NCBI GenBank assembly: GCA_002418005.1
Contig: DIDF01000030.1
Coordinates: 34,312 to 41,618, forward strand
Direction: 5' to 3'
DNA length: 7,307 nucleotides
Source of the DNA: Lactobacillaceae bacterium UBA5807
GTDB lineage: Bacteria > Bacillota > Bacilli > Lactobacillales > Lactobacillaceae
A model generated the notes under the pieces. It was not told the DNA's origin. It searched no databases and saw nothing but the letters and a program-made list of their open reading frames with translations. Of the stretch, positions 1-4,620 are shown piece by piece (the stretch's first letter is position 1; each line of letters begins with the position of its first letter). The position numbers and the translations under genes were made by a program.

Positions 1-28
1 GGAAGCTAACCGGTTCAAGTCTCGCTCT
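1..28 (-). repeat. Partial copy of the long palindromic intergenic repeat
   Basis: The first bases match the outer right arm of the repeat units found at 2621-2852 and 4266-4618. They share the GGAAGCT / AACC bulge / CCGG-type segment seen at 4350-4362. The outermost stem differs (GGTTCAAGTCTCGCT instead of GGCTCAAAAAGCAC), so this copy belongs to a third sequence subtype. The rest of the unit lies left of the window. As in the other arrays, the repeat comes within a few bases of the stop codon of the upstream gene. The assignment rests on a short match, so the outer boundary is uncertain. Confidence 0.6.
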
Positions 29-30
29 AA

Positions 31-198
31 TTACTTAACCTTCAAATTTGATTTAAAAATGTAGCCGCAATTTGGACAGCGGTTCATTCCTTTGCTTATT
101 CGCATGGGCTTACCACATCGCGGACAATTGCCCTGAATGCCTGGGTCCATTTTAAAAAATGTGTGGGGTCGTAAATCGTCGTGCTTTTCTTCACTCAC
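31..198 (-). CDS. Small zinc-ribbon protein, 55 residues, function unknown
   Basis: This short reading frame encodes a 55-residue protein starting (M/V)SEEKHDD and ending in TAA at 33-31. It has two CxxC pairs, CPRC at about residues 24-27 and CPNC at about 39-42, twelve residues apart. That is the pattern of a small treble-clef or zinc-ribbon fold binding one zinc ion. The rest is hydrophilic, with a basic C-terminus and no signal peptide or membrane segment, so it is probably cytoplasmic. The start is taken as GTG at 198-196 because GGTGAG lies 4 nt upstream; a GTG three codons further upstream has a poorer site. An in-frame TAG at 216-214 bounds the frame. It has its own likely promoter and lies downstream of the guaB terminator. 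Possible roles include nucleic-acid or protein binding, but nothing in the sequence decides this. The paired CxxC motifs make a real gene likely. Confidence 0.72.
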   Translation of the reverse strand: MSEEKHDDLRPHTFFKMDPGIQGNCPRCGKPMRISKGMNRCPNCGYIFKSNLKVK

Positions 199-243
199 AA
201 AGCTCACCGCTTTCTAAAATCACTCAACTCATTTCCAGCTTTA

Positions 244-272
244 ATTTTACACTGGATTCATCAATTTATAAA
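244..272 (-). promoter_or_regulatory. Probable promoter of the zinc-ribbon gene
   Basis: On the minus strand a -35-like TTTATA (272-267) is followed after exactly 17 nt by a -10-like TAAAAT (249-244), about 45 nt upstream of the GTG start. The match is moderate (4/6 and 5/6 to the sigma-A consensus) in AT-rich DNA. A guaB terminator just upstream makes a separate promoter here reasonable. I see no other signal between 273 and 385. Confidence 0.45.
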
Positions 273-385
273 TATTTCTGCATCAAACATAGTGGGAAAA
301 CGATCACTTTGAATCCCATAACCTAAGATCGAGAAATCAGCCTATCCAAAAGCTTTCCAGTTCTATTAATTAAAAAAGGTCTAAC

Positions 386-423
386 AAAAAAGTTGCGCCA
401 AAAATGAATTTTGTCGCAACTTT
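386..423 (-). terminator. Intrinsic terminator of guaB
   Basis: About 17 nt after the guaB stop, the minus strand reads AAAGTTGCG, then an inner stem CAAAA/TTTTG with a small loop, then CGCAACTTT running into six T residues. The 9-bp outer stem (423-415 with 397-389) and 5-bp inner stem are separated by a single A-G mismatch. This is a classical rho-independent terminator in the guaB direction. The mirrored T-rich side could also give weak termination of plus-strand transcripts. Confidence 0.9.
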
Positions 424-440
424 AATCTTAATAATAATTA

Positions 441-1583
441 TTAATTGTAATTAGGAGCCTGCTTAGTAATAGTAACATCATGTGGATGAGATTCTTTAAG
501 GCCAGCATTTGAAATTTCGACGAACTGAGCGTTGTCAATCAAATCTTGAATATTATGTGAGCCGGTGTAACCCATTCCAGCACGAAGGCCACCCTTCATC
601 TGGAAAATAATATCCTTAACTGATCCTTTGTACTTAACTTCGCCTTCAATTCCTTCAGGAACCAGCTTATTGGCTTCATTTACGCCACCTTGGAAGTAAC
701 GATCAGCTGAACCATGTTGTTGTTCCATGGCGCCAACACTACCCATGCCACGATATGACTTGTACTTTCTGCCTTCATAAGTGAAGACTTCACCAGGAGC
801 TTCATCGGTGCCGGCAAACATACTGCCGAGCATAACGGCATTACCACCAGCTGCCAAAGCTTTGACGATATCACCGGAATACTTGATACCACCATCGGCA
901 ATGATTGGTTTGTTCCACTTTCTGGCAACTTCGGCTGCATCATAAACCGCAGTCAGCTGAGGAACACCAACACCAGCAACAATTCTAGTAGTACAAATTG
1001 AGCCAGGGCCAATTCCAACTTTGACAACATCAACGCCGGCTTGGAACAAAGCTTCAGTTGCGGCACCAGTTGCCACATTACCAGCAATTAAAGTGATTAG
1101 TGGGAAGTGATCGCGAATCTGGGCAATTTTTCTTAAAACACCAGCAGAATGGCCATGGGCAGTATCAACAACAATTGCATCAGCGCCAGCCTTTAACAAA
1201 GCTTCGGCTCTTTCAAAAGTGTCGGAAGTAACCCCTACGGCTGCTGCAACAATTAATCTACCCTTATCATCAACAGCTGCAAGTGGCATATCGTCAGTCT
1301 TCTTAACTGCCTTAACCTTAGCAACTTCTTGAGCTTGGTCCTCGATACTTAAATTCTTGTGAATAACTCCAAGGCCACCACAAGTTGCCATTGCAATTGC
1401 CATCTTTGATTCAGTCACTGTGTCCATTCCAGCACTGATAAAAGGCACATTCAAATGAATGTTATCGGCCAAATCTACAGAAAGATCAACCTCATTTGGA
1501 AGCACATCACTTGCTGCAGGAATTAGCAAAACATCATCAAATGTGTAACCTTTTTTACCAAACTTATTATCCCAGTTTGCCAT
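441..1583 (-). CDS. guaB: IMP dehydrogenase, short form lacking CBS domains
   Basis: The enzyme oxidises IMP to XMP with NAD+, the committed step of guanine nucleotide synthesis, in the cytoplasm. The 380-residue protein shows the family core: YTFDDVLL near residue 13, the GIGPGSICTTR loop with catalytic Cys197, DGGIKYSGD at 230-238 and GSMFAGTDEAPGE at 253-265 for phosphate binding. RGMGSVGAM lies at 278-286, the flap Arg-Tyr dyad (ADRYF) at about 295-296, and EGIEG at 310-314. Typical IMPDH is about 480-500 residues with a CBS pair inserted after the first third. Here that place holds only a short linker (about residues 93-110), so the nucleotide-sensing module is absent. The start is ATG at 1583-1581, with AAGGAG 8 nt upstream; a TTG one codon earlier would be only 5 nt from it. 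The gene is probably transcribed alone from the regulated region upstream and ends at the terminator at 386-423. Confidence 0.97.
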   Translation of the reverse strand: MANWDNKFGKKGYTFDDVLLIPAASDVLPNEVDLSVDLADNIHLNVPFISAGMDTVTESKMAIAMATCGGLGVIHKNLSIEDQAQEVAKVKAVKKTDDMPLAAVDDKGRLIVAAAVGVTSDTFERAEALLKAGADAIVVDTAHGHSAGVLRKIAQIRDHFPLITLIAGNVATGAATEALFQAGVDVVKVGIGPGSICTTRIVAGVGVPQLTAVYDAAEVARKWNKPIIADGGIKYSGDIVKALAAGGNAVMLGSMFAGTDEAPGEVFTYEGRKYKSYRGMGSVGAMEQQHGSADRYFQGGVNEANKLVPEGIEGEVKYKGSVKDIIFQMKGGLRAGMGYTGSHNIQDLIDNAQFVEISNAGLKESHPHDVTITKQAPNYN

Positions 1584-1616
1584 CAATCTCGCTCCTTTTT
1601 AATTTGATTGCTTAAT

Positions 1617-1645
1617 AAAATAACACGGATAGCTCAGACTATCAA
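1617..1645 (-). promoter_or_regulatory. Probable guaB-proximal promoter (P2)
   Basis: On the minus strand TTGATA (1645-1640) and TATTTT (1622-1617) are exactly 17 nt apart, and a TG lies one base before the -10, giving an extended -10. The start would fall about 25 nt before the guaB ATG, just upstream of the AAGGAG site. This promoter would bypass the terminator hairpin at 1676-1715. The spacer contains TAGTCTG, which complements the loop of that hairpin, so the same bases may have a role in RNA folding. Confidence 0.5.
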
Positions 1646-1675
1646 CATTTATGAGTGAGTTCTAATCGTGAATAT

Positions 1676-1715
1676 AAAAAAAGCAATCTTAATGTAGTCT
1701 GTAACATTGAGATTG
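1676..1715 (-). terminator. Terminator-type hairpin in the guaB leader (possible attenuator)
   Basis: The minus strand reads CAATCTCAATGT (1715-1704), an 8-nt loop (1703-1696), ACATTAAGATTG (1695-1684), then C and seven T residues. The stem is 12 bp with one C-A mismatch, followed by the U-tract expected of a rho-independent terminator. It lies about 100 nt before guaB. It begins within a base or two of the start predicted from the TATAAT at 1726-1721. It may stop transcripts from that promoter as an attenuator, or stop read-through from the DUF1129 gene, or both. Confidence 0.75.
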
Positions 1716-1720
1716 TTTCG

Positions 1721-1749
1721 ATTATACACGAACTTTTTATTTAAATAAA
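1721..1749 (-). promoter_or_regulatory. Probable distal guaB promoter (P1)
   Basis: A consensus -10 TATAAT (1726-1721) is preceded by a weak -35-like TTTATT (1749-1744) at 17-nt spacing. The -10 touches one PurBox-like site and the -35 lies between the two boxes, which is the arrangement expected for repression. Transcription would start near 1714, at the base of the terminator hairpin. Confidence 0.5.
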
Positions 1750-1766
1750 GGTATTTGTTCGACTTT
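1724..1766. promoter_or_regulatory. Putative PurR operator: two convergent PurBoxes
   Basis: The Firmicutes PurR site is known as AWWWCCGAACWWT, usually two copies in inverted orientation 16-17 nt apart. Here ATACACGAACTTT on the plus strand (1724-1736) matches 11 of 13 positions and AAAGTCGAACAAA on the minus strand (1766-1754) matches 10 of 13. Both keep the central CGAAC, they face each other, and the gap is exactly 17 nt (1737-1753). The pair covers promoter P1 upstream of guaB. Regulation by PurR, and relief by PRPP, is inferred from the motif and the gene; no purR gene is in the window. Confidence 0.65.
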
Positions 1767-1821
1767 TCCCACTAAAAGCTGAATTATAAGTATTATTTTA
1801 ATACTATTATCCGGTTTTTAA

Positions 1822-2556
1822 TTAGAACAGGGTGCCAGCTAAACGATCACGGTACCTCTGTTTGAAGAAATATGAACCCGCAGCGGTAGCTAAACCTATT
1901 CCAAGATAAACAGCTGGATTTAGAACTGGGTTGATGATTGCTGGGATAAATCCTGCCAGCATAAATACAACCATCCAAACTACTAGAAAACCAATAATGA
2001 TCAAGATTCTTACCCAGAAGTTAAACCGGTGCTTCATCCCTGGAGTAAAGAAAGCAGTCATTAAAGGAATGCCCAAACCAGCAATAATTGAAGCAAAGAT
2101 AATGCCAGTAAGTCCCATCGAAGTTTGCTTTGTCTTAGGAGTAAACAGACCAACTGCTCCATACATCAAGAAGAAAATTGTTACGAACAAAATCATATTA
2201 TACAAAGCATTGATCCAGTAATTTTCTTTTTGAAATTCGGCAGGCTTTTTTGGAGGATTAACAGTATTTTCAAGCTTTTGGTCAACTGTACCCCACATAT
2301 TGCGGGCAGTTTTTCCTTCCTTTTGGCCTTGCAGAAGATCAGCCACCATCTGATTGACAATAGCAGCCTTTTTATCATTGGAAATTTTCTTGTTATCTAC
2401 TTTGCCTAATTCTGTATAGAATTTGAACATATAATCATTATTTCGTTTGGTTAATCCAAGACCATCAAATTGAGAATGGACCACTTTTTTTACTCGGTCA
2501 CGATCCTGATGGGCCTGGGCATTTCGTTTACGATTTCGTTCATCTATATCACTCAC
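1822..2556 (-). CDS. DUF1129 family four-helix membrane protein
   Basis: The 244-residue protein has a soluble, highly charged N-terminal part (about 1-112) and a membrane part. The soluble part contains the family-like stretch LTKRNNDYMFKFYTELGK (35-52) followed by a helix ending LLQGQKEGKTARNMWG (74-89). The membrane part has four likely spans at about 115-137, 148-170, 182-204 and 211-231, and a basic tail (FKQRYRDR). There is no signal peptide, so the N-terminus should be in the cytoplasm. DUF1129 proteins of lactobacilli typically lie next to ychF and guaB, as here; their function is unknown. The ATG at 2556-2554 has AAGGGGG about 5 nt upstream. The palindromic repeat array separates it from ychF, leaving roughly 60 nt for any promoter, where I see no convincing one. 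Downstream a weak A/T-only hairpin (1789-1805) and the hairpin at 1676-1715 are the candidate ends. Confidence 0.85.
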   Translation of the reverse strand: MSDIDERNRKRNAQAHQDRDRVKKVVHSQFDGLGLTKRNNDYMFKFYTELGKVDNKKISNDKKAAIVNQMVADLLQGQKEGKTARNMWGTVDQKLENTVNPPKKPAEFQKENYWINALYNMILFVTIFFLMYGAVGLFTPKTKQTSMGLTGIIFASIIAGLGIPLMTAFFTPGMKHRFNFWVRILIIIGFLVVWMVVFMLAGFIPAIINPVLNPAVYLGIGLATAAGSYFFKQRYRDRLAGTLF

Positions 2557-2620
2557 ATTGTTGCCCCCTTTTGTAAAATTTTTGATATCAATTATTATTT
2601 TTAACTTTTAAGCAGCTGTC

Positions 2621-2730
2621 GTGCCTTTTAGACCAGCTCCCTAAACTATAGCTACGCCAATCAAAAATCCAAAATCAGGATTTCTGATTAGCTAGGCTAT
2701 GGCACGGGAGCTAACCGGTCTAAAAAGCAC
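2621..2730. repeat. Palindromic repeat unit 1 of array I (TAGACC subtype)
   Basis: This imperfect palindrome of 110 nt folds as follows. The basal stem is GTGCCTTTTAGACC with GGTCTAAAAAGCAC (one mismatch), then an AACC bulge on one side. Next come AGCTCCC/GGGAGCT, an internal loop TAAA/CAC, CTATAGC/GCTATGG (one wobble) and a larger internal loop. The apical stem is AATCAAAAATCC with GGATTTCTGATT, around a 7-nt loop. A 12-nt linker (2731-2742) joins it to the next unit. The conserved outer left edge may extend to CAGCTGTC at 2613-2620. Confidence 0.92.
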
Positions 2731-2742
2731 TTCTTCGTTGTC

Positions 2743-2852
2743 CTGCTTTTTGAGCCAGACTCCTAAACCATAGCTACGCTCAACAAAAATCCAAAACCGG
2801 GATTTTCGTTGACCTAGGCTATGGCACGGAGTCTAACCGGCTCAAAAAGCAC
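2743..2852. repeat. Palindromic repeat unit 2 of array I (GAGCC subtype)
   Basis: This has the same fold and length as unit 1, but with different paired bases. It has CTGCTTTTTGAGCC/GGCTCAAAAAGCAC, AGACTCC/GGAGTCT, CCATAGC/GCTATGG, and an apical stem TCAAC.AAAATCC with GGATTTT.GTTGA. Both arms change together relative to unit 1, so the pairing is kept. The array ends with TTCT, whose last two bases form part of the ychF stop codon (TAG at 2857-2855). Confidence 0.92.
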
Positions 2853-2854
2853 TT

Positions 2855-3955
2855 CTATACATTAAACCTAAACTCCGCAATATCGCCATCATGCATAACG
2901 TAATCCTTGCCTTCCAGTCTAAGCTTACCTTCCTCTTTAACTTTGGCAGGTGAGCCTAGCTTATCCAAGTCGTCAAAGGACATTATTTCTGCTCTGATGA
3001 ATCCTCTTTCGAAATCAGAATGAATAATTCCGGCTGCTTGAGGTGCCTTTGTACCCTTCTTATATGTCCATGCACGAGTTTCCTTGCCACCTGCAGTGAA
3101 GAATGTCTCTAGTCCCAAAAGCTTGTAAGAAGCTCTAATTAGCCGATTTAAGCCTGGTTCCTTTACACCTTCGGCTTCAAGAAACTCTGCTTTTTCATCG
3201 TCATCAAGTTCGGCGATTTCCTCTTCAGTTTCAGCGGCGATCCCAATTGCTTGGGCGCCCTCTTTGTCAGCGTATTCCTTAACTTGTTGATAATATTTAG
3301 AACCTTCTGGGTCCGCCATATCATCCTCTGCAATGTTAGCAACATACAAAACTGGCTTAGAAGTTAACAGGAATAAACCTTTAACAATTTTTTGTTCATC
3401 TTCGTCAAAATCAATTGAACGAACTGCGCCGCCTTTTTCCAAAACAGGCTTGATCTTGTTCAAAACTGCAAGTTCAGCTTTGGCTTCTTTATCGTTGCCT
3501 TTTGCTGCTCTTTCGACCTTGCCAATGCGCTTATTTACAGCGTCCAAATCAGCGATTCCTAACTCAAGATTAATTGTTTCAATATCGTCGACAGGATCAA
3601 CCTTACCGGTAACTGATGTGATGTTATCATCATCAAAAGCTCTGACAACGTGGACAATTGCATCCACTTGACGAATATTTTCCAAAAACTTGTTACCTAA
3701 ACCTTCACCTTTGCTGGCACCTTTAACAATTCCGGCAATATCGGTGAATTCAAAGGTAGTTGGGACAACTTTTTTAGCTGGAATAATTGCTTGAATTCTA
3801 TCCAGTCGTTTGTCGGGGACTTCAACCATCCCAACGTTTGGATCAATTGTTGCAAATGGATAATTGGCCATTTCAGCTCCGGCCTTGGTAATTGCGTTAA
3901 AAAGTGTTGATTTACCAACATTTGGTAAGCCAACGATTCCTGCAGTTAATGACAT
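2855..3955 (-). CDS. ychF: YchF/Obg-family ribosome-associated ATPase
   Basis: YchF is a conserved P-loop NTPase of the Obg group that prefers ATP and associates with ribosomes. In bacteria it has been linked to stress responses and to initiation at leaderless messages. The 366-residue length is typical. The G1 loop GLPNVGKST lies at 9-17. The G3 segment is DIAGIVKGASKGEGLGN (72-88), with a hydrophobic residue replacing the catalytic Gln. The G4 motif is NIAE (207-210) rather than NKxD, which explains the ATP preference. A helical coiled-coil insert covers about 135-165, and a C-terminal TGS domain runs from about 283 to the end (ETFFTAGG, ETRAWTYKKGTKAPQAAG, HxDFERGFIRAE). The ATG at 3955 has only a modest AGAAGAG-type site upstream. 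It lies 28 nt after DUF951, so the two are probably cotranscribed. Its TAG stop sits at the edge of repeat array I. Confidence 0.97.
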   Translation of the reverse strand: MSLTAGIVGLPNVGKSTLFNAITKAGAEMANYPFATIDPNVGMVEVPDKRLDRIQAIIPAKKVVPTTFEFTDIAGIVKGASKGEGLGNKFLENIRQVDAIVHVVRAFDDDNITSVTGKVDPVDDIETINLELGIADLDAVNKRIGKVERAAKGNDKEAKAELAVLNKIKPVLEKGGAVRSIDFDEDEQKIVKGLFLLTSKPVLYVANIAEDDMADPEGSKYYQQVKEYADKEGAQAIGIAAETEEEIAELDDDEKAEFLEAEGVKEPGLNRLIRASYKLLGLETFFTAGGKETRAWTYKKGTKAPQAAGIIHSDFERGFIRAEIMSFDDLDKLGSPAKVKEEGKLRLEGKDYVMHDGDIAEFRFNV

Positions 3956-3983
3956 TTAAAAGCTCTTCTTTCTGAATTTTAAA

Positions 3984-4169
3984 TTATTTTTCTGCTTTTT
4001 CTAGAATCTTCTTCATTTTCCGTTCAAATTCTCGGCGCGGAAGCATTACGATATGTCCACAGCCAGTACACTGGATCTTGATATCAGCACCTAAACGGAT
4101 AATCTGCCAGCGGTTAGTTCCACATGGATGAGGTTTCTTCATTTCAACAATATCATTCAATTCATACAT
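3984..4169 (-). CDS. DUF951 family small protein, 61 residues
   Basis: This small, basic, cytoplasmic protein begins MYELNDIVEMKKPHPCGTN and contains GADIKIQCTGCGHIVMLPRREFE, the signature of DUF951. One Cys (CG near residue 16) plus a later CxxC (TGCG region) could bind a metal or nucleic acid; the function is unknown. Members are often found between parB and ychF in lactobacilli, as here. The start is taken as ATG at 4169-4167, which fits the usual family N-terminus and has AAGGGG 8 nt upstream. A GTG three codons earlier (4178-4176) would add MNP and has AGGTG at 5 nt, so it cannot be excluded. The C-terminus is a charged helix (FERKMKKILEKAEK). The next gene, ychF, follows after 28 nt. 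Confidence 0.88.
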   Translation of the reverse strand: MYELNDIVEMKKPHPCGTNRWQIIRLGADIKIQCTGCGHIVMLPRREFERKMKKILEKAEK

Positions 4170-4189
4170 AGGATTCACCCCTTCACCTC

Positions 4190-4195
4190 ATTATA
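4190..4195 (-). promoter_or_regulatory. Possible -10 element for DUF951-ychF
   Basis: A perfect TATAAT lies on the minus strand between repeat array II and the DUF951 start. No good -35 is found at 16-18 nt (AATGTT at 17). Transcription would start near 4183, leaving a leader of only about 14 nt that includes part of the ribosome binding site. The call rests on the -10 and on the need for a promoter after the array. Confidence 0.4.
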
Positions 4196-4265
4196 CAATT
4201 TCATAATTAGGTAACATTTTTAAGCTTTTCTGACTAGCTCGAATAACAGTTATCTGACAGCTGTC

Positions 4266-4374
4266 GTGATTTTTAGACCAACTCCCTAAATATAGCTACG
4301 CCAATCAAAAATCCAAAGTCGGGATTTCTGATTGCCTAGGCTATAGCACGGAAGCTAACCGGTCTAAAAAGCAC
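4266..4374. repeat. Palindromic repeat unit 1 of array II (TAGACC subtype, degenerate)
   Basis: This 109-nt unit is of the same subtype as 2621-2730, with TTTTTAGACC/GGTCTAAAAA at the base and AATCAAAAATCC/GGATTTCTGATT at the tip. Some pairs have decayed: GTGA at one end against GCAC at the other, and AACTCCC against GGAAGCT. One base is missing in the CTATAGC segment. The outer CAGCTGTC edge (4258-4265) is shared with array I. No gene lies between 4170 and 4620; this array fills most of that stretch. Confidence 0.9.
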
Positions 4375-4386
4375 TTCTTCGTTGTC

Positions 4387-4496
4387 GTGCTTTTTGAGCC
4401 AGACTCCTAAACCATAGCTACGCTCAACAAAAATCCAAAAACGGGATTTCCGTTGACCTAGGCTATGGCACGGAGTCTAACCGGTCTAAAAAGCAC
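4387..4496. repeat. Palindromic repeat unit 2 of array II (hybrid)
   Basis: The left arm carries the GAGCC-type base (GTGCTTTTTGAGCC) but the right arm carries the other subtype (GGTCTAAAAAGCAC), so the basal stem is mismatched at three positions. The rest is GAGCC subtype: AGACTCC/GGAGTCT, CCATAGC/GCTATGG, CAAC/GTTG. It is joined to its neighbours by 12-nt linkers (TTCTTCGTTGTC on the left and TTCTTCATTGTC on the right). Confidence 0.92.
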
Positions 4497-4508
4497 TTCT
4501 TCATTGTC

Positions 4509-4618
4509 GTGCTTTTTGAGCCAGACTCCTAAACTATAGCTACGCTCAACAAAAATCCAAAAACGGGATTTCCGTTGACCTAGGCTATGGCACGGAGTCT
4601 AACCGGCTCAAAAAGCAC
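4509..4618. repeat. Palindromic repeat unit 3 of array II (GAGCC subtype)
   Basis: This is the best-paired copy. A perfect 14-bp base (GTGCTTTTTGAGCC/GGCTCAAAAAGCAC) is followed by the AACC bulge and AGACTCC/GGAGTCT. Next come CTATAGC/GCTATGG, TCAAC/GTTGA and AAATCC/GGATTT, around a 7-nt loop. It is nearly identical to unit 2 apart from the base. Its last bases run into the parB stop codon (TAG at 4623-4621). It has no T-run after the stem in either direction, so it is not a standard intrinsic terminator. Confidence 0.92.
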
Positions 4619-4620
4619 TT

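Noticed and set aside
481..489. DnaA-box-like TGTGGATGA
   Set aside because: It is one mismatch from the consensus, isolated, and lies inside the conserved guaB coding sequence. There is no cluster of boxes, so no origin is called in this window.
1789..1805. Hairpin AGTATT/AATACT after the DUF1129 gene as a terminator
   Set aside because: The stem is almost all A-T and has no T-run after it, so it is weak compared with the hairpins at 386-423 and 1676-1715.
2582..2591. Perfect palindrome TTGATATCAA before the DUF1129 gene
   Set aside because: It is a ten-base A/T-rich palindrome that is common by chance. No paired site or good promoter elements are seen around it.
2621..2852. Repeat units as ordinary rho-independent terminators
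   Set aside because: The basal stems are not followed by a T-run in either direction (TTCTTC on one side, GACA on the other). The stems are also far longer than normal and contain bulges.
3333..3671. Open frame of about 112 codons on the plus strand
   Set aside because: It lies opposite the well-conserved ychF gene, has no convincing ribosome binding site and resembles no protein I know.
4120..4136. parS-like AGTTCCACATGGATGA in the DUF951 gene
   Set aside because: Only about 11 of 16 positions match, and the second half-site is poor. It encodes conserved DUF951 residues.
4266..4618. CRISPR-like array of repeats with short spacers
   Set aside because: The repeated part is about 110 nt and palindromic, while the 12-nt linkers are nearly identical. 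A CRISPR has short repeats and unique spacers. No cas genes are present.
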